Below are positions 1 through 6,400 of a stretch of 9,106 nucleotides of DNA, in pieces. A program made the position numbers and the translations under genes. The notes beneath the pieces are model-generated. The model did not search any database. It saw only the letters and a list, made by a program, of their open reading frames with translations, and had not been told where the DNA came from. Within the stretch, counting starts at the first letter, position 1, and each line of letters starts with the position of its first letter. This DNA is from DASWRT01 sp036403035 (GTDB lineage: Bacteria; Pseudomonadota; Alphaproteobacteria; ATCC43930; CGMCC-115725): assembly GCA_036403035.1 (NCBI GenBank), contig DASWRT010000128.1, forward strand, positions 1-9,106, read 5' to 3'.

Positions 1-1
1 C

Positions 2-130
2 AACCCGCACACCCGCCGCGCCTACAGCCTCGCCGTCGCCGATTTCCTCATCTGGTGCGAAGGCGCCGCCCCCGTGCCATCGGTCGCCGCTGTGCACCCG
101 CGGCATGTCATCACCTGGATCGAGACATAG
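2..130 (+). pseudogene. Tyrosine recombinase N-terminal (SAM-like) fragment, truncated
   Basis: An open frame enters from the left edge and stops at TAG 128-130, giving 42 residues. It begins NPHTRRAYSLAVADFLIWCE, which resembles the start of the N-terminal SAM-like core-binding domain of XerC/D-type phage integrases (usual pattern: x-N-T-x-R-A-Y-xx-D-L-xx-F-xx-W-C). It continues with a V-x-P-x-H-V-xx-W-I-E stretch like the end of that domain's helices. A whole recombinase needs about 200 more residues with the R-H-R-Y catalytic set, and none of the three forward frames after 130 supplies them. I infer a 3'-truncated or frameshifted integrase relic. The upstream part is outside the window, so it could instead be a short chimaeric protein. 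The family call rests on a short match and is moderate. Confidence 0.5.
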
Positions 131-519
131 GACGCTGGATCATCTGTTTGACTGCTTGAGGGTCGAACCAGATCATGCCTGTAACCTTGGCCACGGCTGG
201 CGTTGAAAAGCGGTTGCGACGAAAAGGGCGTCACCGCTTGTCTGCTGTACGATATCGGCATGCTCGGCTTCATTCGTGCCGACCGCGGCTATCGGGCTGC
301 CCAGTTGGTCGAGCCTTGTGTGGATGGACGAGGAGGTAAGTTGGGCTGTTCACGCCTGTCAGGCGCTCCGATTCTATCGCACCCAATTGCAGGTGCGAAT
401 AACGGGAAGTGTATGCCCGCCTGTTCGGCAGGCGTATCGAACCGCGCCGTTCGATCGCCGGTTGTCTGTCCGCCAAAGACCTGGGACATTCCCTTGAAAG
501 ATGCGGAGGATTGCGGCGG
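131..519. other. Non-coding gap of about 390 bp, no supported gene
   Basis: Several short overlapping frames run through this stretch on both strands, but none shows a recognisable domain, a convincing start with a ribosome-binding site, or sustained codon bias. It holds one small hairpin (6-bp stem CGCCTG 418-423 with CAGGCG 429-434, loop of 5). The 5' untranslated region and promoter of the MgtC-like gene should lie in its right half. Its composition is slightly less GC-rich than the genes, which would fit a decayed region after the integrase remnant. No tRNA or attachment-site-like repeat was seen. Confidence 0.4.
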
Positions 520-972
520 ATGAGCCACGATGTCGTCGAGATCGTGGTCAGGCTGCTCGGCGCGGGCGTGATCGGCGGCGTCATCGGCTATGAGCGCCGG
601 GTGCACCACAAGGCCGTCGGCATAGCCGGGATGGTGCTGATCGCGGTCGGCAGCACGACGTACATGCTGCTCGCCCTGCACCTGTCGGAAACGGATCCGA
701 GTTCCGTCAGCCGTACCCTTCAGGGCTTCCTTTCCGGCATCGGTTTCTTCGGCGGCGCCGTCATCTTCAAGAGCGGATTCGACGTCAAGGGCATCAAGGC
801 GGCGGCCGCGGTCTGGATAACGGGCGCGCTCGGCCTCGCCGTTGCGACCTCCTACTGGTGGCTGGGCATCATCGTCGGCTTGCTTACCGCCGTCATCATG
901 TTCGTCTCCGACAGCTTCCCCGATGCCGTGCGCAAGGAAAAGCAGGAGCCGCTCGGTCCGAAGAAGAGATAG
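520..972 (+). CDS. MgtC/SapB-family small membrane protein
   Basis: A 150-residue integral membrane protein matching the N-terminal membrane domain of the MgtC/SapB/YhiD family. Visible family signatures are RLLGAGVIGGVIGYERR at about residues 11-27, an AG-M-x7-G-S helix at about 37-47, the hallmark GIGFFGGAVIF segment at about 75-85, and VKGIKAAAAVWITGALGLA at about 92-110. Four to five transmembrane helices are expected. It lacks the C-terminal soluble ACT-like domain of full-length MgtC, so it is the short SapB-like form. Members are linked to growth at low magnesium, F1Fo-ATPase modulation and intracellular survival, but the biochemical role of short forms is unsettled. ATG 520 is chosen over an in-frame ATG at 409 because GGAGGA at 505-510 sits 9 bp upstream and family similarity begins here. 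The first G-G of the hallmark motif replaces the more usual L-G-A-G pattern. It stands alone, with no operon partner. Confidence 0.85.
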   Translation: MSHDVVEIVVRLLGAGVIGGVIGYERRVHHKAVGIAGMVLIAVGSTTYMLLALHLSETDPSSVSRTLQGFLSGIGFFGGAVIFKSGFDVKGIKAAAAVWITGALGLAVATSYWWLGIIVGLLTAVIMFVSDSFPDAVRKEKQEPLGPKKR

Positions 973-1304
973 ATGCCGCAGCCATCGGTCGACGCTCTCG
1001 TTCCCGTCTGGCACTGTCTCGATTTTGCGAGCTTCCCCGACCGCGGCGCGTCACCGGCTTCGGCCGTACGAAGCGAGGAATAGGTGATGCGCCACGAGCG
1101 CTGGTTACGCGGTATGGCGTCTGCGGCGTCTAAGAAAGCCGGCGCCGAGAAGGGCCGTGCTGAGCAGCGTGAGCGAAGCCGGCTCAGGGACGGGAACGGT
1201 CGGCGGGGTCGCCGCGCGGCATTGCAGCCGCCGCAGCGATGCGCCACCCTTTCCCCGGCTTCCTGTCGGAAGCCGCGGAACGACGGAGGATGGCGGGGGA
1301 TTTC
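973..1304. other. Intergenic stretch of about 330 bp without a supported gene
   Basis: This lies between the MgtC-like gene and the M24-fold gene, both on the plus strand. Open frames here translate to Arg/Ala/Gly-rich low-complexity sequence with no domain, as expected from chance in GC-rich DNA. One imperfect hairpin is visible: CTGAGC at 1160-1165 pairs with GCTCAG at 1182-1187, with some extension (CCGT with ACGG). It has no T-tract, so it is not a convincing terminator. The promoter of the M24 gene should be here, but no good -35/-10 pair stands out. Confidence 0.35.
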
Positions 1305-2456
1305 ATGGCGCTGCATTTTTCCGAGGACGAGTTCGCCGGGCGGCGGGCGGCGGCGATCCGCGCGATGGCGGCGGACGGGCTCGACGGGCTGCTGATGTTC
1401 CGGCAGGAGAGTATGTACTACCTGACCGGCTACGACACGTTCGGGTACGTCTTCTTCCAATGCCTCTATCTCGGCGCGGACGGGCGGATGGTGCTGCTGA
1501 CGCGCGCTCCGGACCGGCTGCAGGCGCAACAGACGTCGGTGATCGAGGACATCCGGATCTGGGTCGACGCGCCCGACGCGCGGCCGGCGGAGGAGCTGAG
1601 GGAGATCCTGCGCGGGATGGGCTGCGCCGGGAAGCGGCTCGGGGTCGAGTGGGAGGCGTACGGGCTGACCGCGCGCAACGGACAGCGCCTCGCGGCGGCG
1701 CTCGACGGGTTCTGCACCCTGGCCGACGCCTCCGATCTGGTGAGCCGGCTGCGGGTCGTGAAGAGCCCGGCGGAACTGGCCTATGTCCGCCGGGCGGCCG
1801 AACTCGCCGACGATGCGCTCGCCGAAGGGAACCGGCTGGCGCGGCCCGGCGCGTTCGAGGGCGACATCCTGGCCGCGATGCAGGGCGCGGTGTTCCGCGG
1901 CGGCGGCGACGACCCGGCGAACGAATACATCATCGGCTCCGGGCCCGGCGCCCTGCTCTGCCGCTATTATACCGGGCGGCGGCATCTCGACCCGAACGAC
2001 CAGCTGACGCTGGAGTTCGCGGGCGCCTACCGGCACTACCATGCCTGCCTGATGCGGACGGTCGGGATCGGCAAGGTCGATCCGCGGATGCGATCCATGC
2101 ACACGGCGGCGCAGGACGCGCTGCACGCCGCGGAGGAGGCGCTGCGGCCGGGCCGGCCGATCGGCGAGGTGTTCGATGCGCACGCCCGAATCCTCGACGC
2201 GGCCGGTCTCCGCGCGCACCGGCTGAACGCCTGCGGGTACAGCCTCGGCACGACCTTCGCGCCGAACTGGATGGACTGGCCGATGTTCTACCACGGCAAC
2301 CCGGTCGAGGCGCGGCCGGGCATGGTGTTCTTCATCCACATCATCGTGTTCGACGCCGACGCGGGGCTCGCGATGACGCTGGGGCGCACGTCGGAAGTCA
2401 CCGAGACGGGCGCGCGTCCGCTCTCCAAGGCGTCGACGGAGTTCGTGGTGAACTGA
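1305..2456 (+). CDS. M24/creatinase-fold protein with all canonical metal ligands replaced
   Basis: This 383-residue protein has the two-domain layout of M24B enzymes (aminopeptidase P, prolidase, creatinase, ectoine hydrolase). The creatinase N-terminal domain covers about residues 8-140 (including MYYLTGYDTFGY), a linker with RVVKSPAELAYVRRAAELAD follows, and then the pita-bread domain from about 150 to 375. By hand alignment to E. coli aminopeptidase P, the five dimetal ligands D260, D271, H354, E383 and E406 fall at E237 (LEFAG), C248 (HACLMRT), Y312 (CGYSLG), H345 (GMVFFIH) and T358. A metallopeptidase is therefore unlikely. A metal-free hydrolase of the creatinase or ectoine-hydrolase (DoeA/EutD) kind is more plausible, and the GYSLG-x5-P-x-W run resembles that branch. 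The substrate is unknown. ATG 1305 follows GGGGGA with a 4-bp gap. In-frame ATGs at 1239 and 1290 are possible but have poorer spacing. The gene appears monocistronic, and the palindromic repeat begins 15 bp after its stop. Confidence 0.82.
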   Translation: MALHFSEDEFAGRRAAAIRAMAADGLDGLLMFRQESMYYLTGYDTFGYVFFQCLYLGADGRMVLLTRAPDRLQAQQTSVIEDIRIWVDAPDARPAEELREILRGMGCAGKRLGVEWEAYGLTARNGQRLAAALDGFCTLADASDLVSRLRVVKSPAELAYVRRAAELADDALAEGNRLARPGAFEGDILAAMQGAVFRGGGDDPANEYIIGSGPGALLCRYYTGRRHLDPNDQLTLEFAGAYRHYHACLMRTVGIGKVDPRMRSMHTAAQDALHAAEEALRPGRPIGEVFDAHARILDAAGLRAHRLNACGYSLGTTFAPNWMDWPMFYHGNPVEARPGMVFFIHIIVFDADAGLAMTLGRTSEVTETGARPLSKASTEFVVN

Positions 2457-2471
2457 GGAGAACCGGGAACG

Positions 2472-2690
2472 TGATCAGGGGATCGGGGGATGGTTGGGGA
2501 TAATGAGAAAGGGAAACGCTTTAACGCGAAGGACGCGAAGGGATCGCAAAGGACGCAAGGAGTGGGTTTCCTGCGCGCCGGAGGCGCGCACCTCATTCCT
2601 TCGCGACCGTCGCGTTAACCTCGGCGTCCTTCGCGTTGAAGCGTTCCGTTTATCCCCCTATCCCCAACCATCCCCCCGATCCCCTTATCA
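2472..2690 (+). repeat. Dispersed long palindromic element, copy 1 (forward)
   Basis: A 219-bp imperfect palindrome running from TGAT (2472) to ATCA (2690). The outer arms pair: GGGGATC 2478-2484 with GATCCCC 2678-2684, and an 18-bp perfect match of 2485-2502 with 2659-2676. Inner arms 2515-2536 and 2624-2645 pair over 22 bp with one mismatch and consist of short direct units of the type CGCGAAGGA. At the centre, TGCGCGCC 2572-2579 and GGCGCGCA 2583-2590 form a perfect 8-bp stem with loop GGA. Between the inner arms and the central hairpin the two sides differ (left has GGACGCAAGGAGTGGGTTTC, right is unrelated), so the element has a direction. It lies between the convergent M24 gene and sdhB. 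It has no coding capacity of its own and no clear target duplication. It could act as a folded 3' end for the M24 transcript. Confidence 0.85.
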
Positions 2691-2706
2691 ATAGCGCAAA
2701 AACGCG

Positions 2707-2739
2707 AAGCGCCCGGCAGGACGGTCCCGCCGGGCGCTT
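2707..2739 (-). terminator. Rho-independent terminator of the sdh operon
   Basis: A perfect 11-bp stem, AAGCGCCCGGC 2707-2717 with GCCGGGCGCTT 2729-2739, and an 11-base loop. Read on the minus strand, the stem is followed after CGCG by a run of five T (complement of 2698-2702), about 33 bp past the sdhB stop. On the plus strand the stem is followed by a T-rich stretch (TTTCGGTTT), so it may also serve the convergent M24 gene. Confidence 0.75.
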
Positions 2740-2771
2740 TCGGTTTACGGATCGGGCCGTGTCGGCGCGGG

Positions 2772-3551
2772 TCAGCGCCGGGCGACCATCAGCTTCTTGA
2801 TCTCGGCGATCGCCTTGGCCGGGTTCAGCCCCTTCGGGCAGGTCCGGGTGCAGTTCATGATCGTGTGGCAGCGGTACAACCTGAACGGGTCCTCAAGCTG
2901 GTCGAGGCGCTCGCCGGTCTTCTCGTCGCGGCTGTCGGCGATCCAGCGGTAGGCCTGGAGCAGGATCGCCGGACCCAGATAGCGGTCGCCGTTCCACCAG
3001 TAGCTCGGACAACTCGTCGAGCAGCAGAAGCACAGGATGCACTCCCACAAGCCGTTCAGCTTGTCGCGCTCGGCGATCGACTGCGACCATTCGCGGTCGG
3101 GCGGCGCCGTGCTCTCGGTCCGCAGCCAGGGCTTGATCGAGCGGTACTGCGCAAAGACGTGGGTCAGGTCGGGAACGAGATCCTTGATCACCGGCATGTG
3201 CGGCAGCGGATAGATCCGCACGTCGCCGTCGATGTCCTCGGTCGCCTTCAGGCAGGCGAGCGTGTTCGTGCCGTCGATGTTCATCGCGCACGAGCCGCAG
3301 ATCCCTTCGCGGCAGGACCGGCGGAAGGTCAGGGTCGTGTCGATCTCGTTCTTGATCTTGATCAGCGCGTCCAGGATCATCGGGCCGCAGCTGTCGAGAT
3401 CGACCTCGTAGGTGTCGACCCGCGGATTCAGGCCGTCGTCCGGGTTCCAGCGATAGACCTTGAAGTTCTTGACCCGCTTGGCGCCGGCCGCCGCCTTGAC
3501 GGTCTTGCCGACGCCGACCTTGGAATTCGCGGGAAGCGCAAACTCGACCAT
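2772..3551 (-). CDS. sdhB: Succinate dehydrogenase iron-sulfur subunit
   Basis: SdhB, 259 residues, the normal length for an alphaproteobacterial subunit. It carries electrons from the FAD of SdhA to quinone at the SdhC/D membrane anchor. The plant-type [2Fe-2S] ligands are C80, C85 and C88 in CREGICGSC plus C100. The C-terminal ferredoxin domain has CILCFCCSTSCPSYWW (C171, C174, C177, C181) and CHTIMNCTRTCPKG (C228, C234, C238), accounting for the [4Fe-4S] and [3Fe-4S] centres. The two tryptophans after C181 lie near the quinone site in this family. The start at 3551 gives the usual N-terminus with FKVYRWNPDDG at about residue 30. It is the last gene of the operon, separated from sdhA by 98 bp with a strong hairpin and followed by a terminator. 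Confidence 0.98.
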   Translation of the reverse strand: MVEFALPANSKVGVGKTVKAAAGAKRVKNFKVYRWNPDDGLNPRVDTYEVDLDSCGPMILDALIKIKNEIDTTLTFRRSCREGICGSCAMNIDGTNTLACLKATEDIDGDVRIYPLPHMPVIKDLVPDLTHVFAQYRSIKPWLRTESTAPPDREWSQSIAERDKLNGLWECILCFCCSTSCPSYWWNGDRYLGPAILLQAYRWIADSRDEKTGERLDQLEDPFRLYRCHTIMNCTRTCPKGLNPAKAIAEIKKLMVARR

Positions 3552-3591
3552 TGGGCGGAAGTTCTCCGGGAAGCTATGGGCCGAAAGCTCC

Positions 3592-3633
3592 GAGCCCTAA
3601 GCCGGCGCGACTCTCCCGGCCGGCTTAGGGCTC
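3592..3633 (-). promoter_or_regulatory. Intercistronic hairpin between sdhA and sdhB
   Basis: GAGCCCTAAGCCGG (3592-3605) and CCGGCTTAGGGCTC (3620-3633) form a perfect 14-bp stem with a 14-base loop in the 98-bp gap between the sdhA stop and the sdhB start. Flanking AGCTAT (3572-3577) and ATAGCT (3634-3639) can add 6 bp beyond a bulge. No T-tract follows on the minus strand, so it is not a classical terminator. A role in mRNA processing or 3'-end protection of the upstream sdhCDA segment is my inference. Confidence 0.6.
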
Positions 3634-3649
3634 ATAGCTACGGCTTGGA

Positions 3650-5440
3650 TCAGTAGACGCGGGCCTTCGGCGGGAAGACCTGCACTTCGTTCGACAGCGT
3701 GTACATGTGCACCGGGCGGTAATCGATCCGGACCTTGCCGTCCGGATCGAGCCACGACACCGTGTGCTTCATCCAGTTCGCGTCGTCGCGCTCCGGATAA
3801 TCCTCGTGCGCATGCGCGCCGCGGCTCTCCTTGCGGTTCGCCGCGGAATGCAGCGTCGTCACCGACTGAGCGAGGAGATTGTCCAACTCCAGCGTCTCGA
3901 CGAGGTCGGAGTTCCAGACCATCGACCGGTCGCCGACGCCGACCTCGCGCATCGAGGACGCGACGTCCTCGATCTTGCGCACGCCCTCGGCGAGCACCGA
4001 GTCGGTACGGAACACGGCGCAGTTGTTCTGCATCACGCGCTGCATCGCGCCGCGGATCTCGGCAGGCTTCATCCGGCCCTTCGCCTGCCGTATGCGGTCG
4101 AGCCGCGCAACCGCCTCGTCGCCGGCATTCGCCGAGAGCGGCTTGTGCGGCGAGTTCGGCTTGACGATCTCCGCCGCGCGCAACGCCGCCGCGCGGCCGA
4201 ACACGACGAGGTCGAGGAGCGAGTTGGTGCCGAGCCGGTTCGCGCCGTGGACGGAGACGCAGGCCGCCTCGCCGATCGCCATCAGGCCCGGAACGACGCC
4301 GTCCGGATCGTCCTTGGTCGGCCGGATCACCTCGCCGTGATAGTTCGTCGGGACGCCGCCCATGTTGTAGTGGACGGTCGGCAGCACCGGGACCGGCTCC
4401 TTGGTGACGTCGACGCCGGCGAAGATCTTCGCCGTCTCGGAGATGCCGGGCAGGCGCTCGTGCAGCACGTCGGGCGGGAGATGCTCCAGGTGCAGCAGGA
4501 TGTGGTCCTTGTTCGGACCGACGCCGCGCCCCTCGCGGATCTCGATGGTCATCGAGCGGCTGACGACGTCGCGCGACGCCAGATCCTTGGCGGACGGCGC
4601 GTAGCGCTCCATGAAGCGCTCGCCTTCGGAATTGGTGAGGTATCCGCCCTCGCCGCGCGACCCTTCGGTGATGAGGCAGCCGGCGCCGTAGATGCCGGTC
4701 GGGTGGAACTGGATGAACTCCAGATCCTGGAGCGGCAGCCCGGCGCGCAGCACCATCGCGTTGCCGTCGCCGGTGCAGGTGTGCGCCGACGTGCAGGAGA
4801 AGTAGGCGCGGCCGTAGCCGCCGGTCGCCAGCACCACCATGTGCGCGCGGAACCGGTGCAGCGTGCCGTCCTCGAGGTTCCAGGCCATCACGCCGCGGCA
4901 CGCGCCCTCCTCATCGATGATGAGGTCGAGCGCGAAATACTCGACGAAGAACTCCGCGTTGTGCCTGAGGCACTGCTGATAGAGCGTGTGCAGGATGGCG
5001 TGGCCGGTGCGGTCCGCCGCGGCGCAGGCGCGCTTCGCCATCTCCTTGCCGTAGTCGACGGTGTGGCCGCCGAACGGGCGCTGGTAGATCTTGCCGTCCT
5101 CGGTCCGCGAGAACGGCACGCCGAAATGCTCCAGCTCGATCACCGCCGGGATCGCGTTGCGGCACATGTACTCGATCGCGTCCTGGTCGCCGAGCCAGTC
5201 CGACCCCTTGACGGTGTCGTACATGTGCCAGCGCCAGTCGTCCTCGCCCATGTTGCCGAGCGCGGCGCCGATGCCGCCCTGCGCGGCGACGGTATGGCTG
5301 CGGGTCGGGAACACCTTGGAAACGCACGCCGTCTTCAGCCCGGCGGCGGTCATGCCGAGCGTCGCGCGAAGGCCGGCGCCGCCGGCTCCCACGACGACGA
5401 CGTCATGGGCATGGTCGATGATCTTGTAGGCCTCGGGCAT
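3650..5440 (-). CDS. sdhA: Succinate dehydrogenase flavoprotein subunit
   Basis: SdhA, 596 residues, full length. It oxidises succinate to fumarate in the TCA cycle on the cytoplasmic face of complex II. The N-terminal dinucleotide fold has VVVVGAGGAGL at about 14-24. RSHTVAAQGG contains H49, the expected covalent FAD attachment histidine. The active site shows HPTGIYG (H246), R290 in SRDVVSRS (equivalent to the catalytic arginine of the E. coli enzyme), H357 in PTVHYNMGG and R402 in NRLGTNSL. The C-terminal flavoprotein domain spans about 460-596. ATG 5440 is chosen because family similarity begins there, and GGAGG lies 9 bp upstream inside the end of sdhD. The sdhD stop is only 5 bp before this start, indicating co-transcription and probable translational coupling. 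The frame stays open upstream into sdhC, but that translation is not SdhA-like. Confidence 0.98.
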   Translation of the reverse strand: MPEAYKIIDHAHDVVVVGAGGAGLRATLGMTAAGLKTACVSKVFPTRSHTVAAQGGIGAALGNMGEDDWRWHMYDTVKGSDWLGDQDAIEYMCRNAIPAVIELEHFGVPFSRTEDGKIYQRPFGGHTVDYGKEMAKRACAAADRTGHAILHTLYQQCLRHNAEFFVEYFALDLIIDEEGACRGVMAWNLEDGTLHRFRAHMVVLATGGYGRAYFSCTSAHTCTGDGNAMVLRAGLPLQDLEFIQFHPTGIYGAGCLITEGSRGEGGYLTNSEGERFMERYAPSAKDLASRDVVSRSMTIEIREGRGVGPNKDHILLHLEHLPPDVLHERLPGISETAKIFAGVDVTKEPVPVLPTVHYNMGGVPTNYHGEVIRPTKDDPDGVVPGLMAIGEAACVSVHGANRLGTNSLLDLVVFGRAAALRAAEIVKPNSPHKPLSANAGDEAVARLDRIRQAKGRMKPAEIRGAMQRVMQNNCAVFRTDSVLAEGVRKIEDVASSMREVGVGDRSMVWNSDLVETLELDNLLAQSVTTLHSAANRKESRGAHAHEDYPERDDANWMKHTVSWLDPDGKVRIDYRPVHMYTLSNEVQVFPPKARVY

Positions 5441-5445
5441 GGTGG

Positions 5446-5856
5446 TCAGCCTCCGAAGGCGACGCGCATCACCGCGAACACACCGGCGACGCCGAGCGCA
5501 AAGTGGATCAGGTTCTGCACGATCAACGCCGCCGTCTTCCAGCCCTCGCCGTGAACGTAGTCCTCGATCACGACCCGGACGCCGAGGGCGCTGTGATAGA
5601 AGGCGGCGATGATCAGCAGGATCATCAGGATTGCCGGAACCGGAGAGCCGATCCAGGCGACGAAGGTCTCGTAGTCGGCGCCGAGGAGCGCCACGACCGA
5701 CGCGACGAACCAGAGCGACAGCGGGACCAGCGCGATCGACGTGATGCGCTGCATCCACCAATGCTCTACGCCCTCCTTGGCCGATCCGAGGCCGAGGGCG
5801 CGGCCGAGCGGCGAGCGCATGCGCCCCGCCGCCGGGTTGGTCGAGGAAGAAGCCAT
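5446..5856 (-). CDS. sdhD: Succinate dehydrogenase membrane anchor subunit (hydrophobic)
   Basis: SdhD, 136 residues, with three predicted membrane helices at about 40-58, 68-92 and 107-131. With SdhC it anchors complex II, binds haem b and forms the quinone site. Family marks are EHWWMQRITSIALVPLSLW (about 31-49), then YHSALGVRVVIEDYVH, where H88 is the expected axial haem ligand and D99-Y100 match the D-Y pair of E. coli SdhD that borders the quinone pocket. The start at 5856 overlaps the sdhC stop as TGATG, a one-base overlap typical of translational coupling. The open frame extends upstream to 5970, but that part is only the shifted reading of sdhC. Confidence 0.96.
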   Translation of the reverse strand: MASSSTNPAAGRMRSPLGRALGLGSAKEGVEHWWMQRITSIALVPLSLWFVASVVALLGADYETFVAWIGSPVPAILMILLIIAAFYHSALGVRVVIEDYVHGEGWKTAALIVQNLIHFALGVAGVFAVMRVAFGG

Positions 5857-6251
5857 CAGGTATGAGCCCAGATGATGAAGCCGGCGATCCAAGCAATCAC
5901 CGTCAGAACGACCGCCGCACCGACAGCGATCCAACCGGTCGTATAGGTCGTCTCGATATCCAACCCCCATCCGGTGTCCCAGACGAGGTGCCGGATGCCC
6001 CCCGCCAGATGCCAGAACAGGGAGAAGGACCAGCCGAGAAGGAGCAGGATGCCGAGCCAGGAGCCGATGAAGGACTGCGCCCGCTCGAACGCGTCCGGCC
6101 CCGACGCCGCGGCGACGAGCCAGTAGACCAGCAGTATCGTCCCGATGCTGAGCGCGATCCCCGTCGCGCGATTGCCGATCGACAGCATGGTCGTGAGCTG
6201 CGGCCGGTAGACCTGAATGTGCGGCGACAGCGGACGATCGACTTGGGCCAT
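5856..6251 (-). CDS. sdhC: Succinate dehydrogenase cytochrome b556 subunit
   Basis: SdhC, 131 residues, the first gene of the operon. The signature RPLSPHIQVYRPQLTTMLSI is at 6-25. WHLAGGIRHLVWD (80-92) contains H81, the expected haem b ligand. Three membrane helices lie at about 30-48, 61-83 and 106-128. The quinone-site segment reads SIGNRATG at 24-31, keeping the serine and arginine (S27 and R31 in E. coli) but with Asn where many homologues have His. ATG 6251 is preferred over the in-frame ATG 6293 because GAGG lies 5 bp upstream and the protein then begins with the usual short leader before RPLSPH. A candidate promoter lies about 47 bp upstream. Confidence 0.97.
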   Translation of the reverse strand: MAQVDRPLSPHIQVYRPQLTTMLSIGNRATGIALSIGTILLVYWLVAAASGPDAFERAQSFIGSWLGILLLLGWSFSLFWHLAGGIRHLVWDTGWGLDIETTYTTGWIAVGAAVVLTVIAWIAGFIIWAHT

Positions 6252-6297
6252 GAAAACCTCAGCGTCTGCGCCCTGCGCAGGGGAAGCTACCAAGCCT

Positions 6298-6326
6298 CAT
6301 GTAGAACGGGCCCCGGTGCACGTCAA
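6298..6326 (-). promoter_or_regulatory. Candidate sigma-70-type promoter for sdhCDAB
   Basis: On the minus strand TTGACG (6326-6321) is followed by a 17-bp spacer and TACATG (6303-6298). The -35 box matches five of six consensus bases, the -10 box only three. It lies in the 149-bp gap between the GFA-protein stop and the sdhC start, which places the start codon about 47 bp downstream of the -10 box. Position and spacing are good but the -10 box is weak. No operator was recognised. Confidence 0.45.
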
Positions 6327-6400
6327 CCGCGTCGCGGAACCTCCTACCGTGGGTTTTTGCCGCAGCAGGCCGGGGCGGAGCGGATGCGGCGGCGACGCGG

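Noticed and set aside
148..176. Possible promoter TTGACT, 17-bp spacer, GATCAT on the plus strand
   Set aside because: The -35 box is acceptable, but no gene starts within about 340 bp downstream and the -10 box is imperfect. It could easily be chance.
386..414. Possible promoter TTGCAG, 17-bp spacer, TGTATG upstream of the MgtC-like gene
   Set aside because: Both boxes match only about half of consensus. The position is plausible but the sequence does not support a call.
973..1304. A possible structured RNA or tRNA in the gap before the M24 gene
   Set aside because: Only one imperfect hairpin was found, with no cloverleaf, no T-loop motif and no terminator.
852..2339. A 495-codon minus-strand frame opposite the M24 gene and the MgtC-like 3' end
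   Set aside because: It is Arg/Pro-rich with no domain and overlaps two genes with clear family matches on the other strand.
2515..2560. CRISPR-like short units (CGCGAAGGA type) in the palindrome arms
   Set aside because: The units are about 9-10 bp, directly adjacent, without spacers or cas genes. They are part of the palindrome arms.
3707..5554. A 615-codon open frame on the plus strand opposite sdhA
   Set aside because: It is fully antisense to a well-supported gene, has His/Arg/Val-rich GC-driven composition, and has no recognisable domain. It is a shadow.
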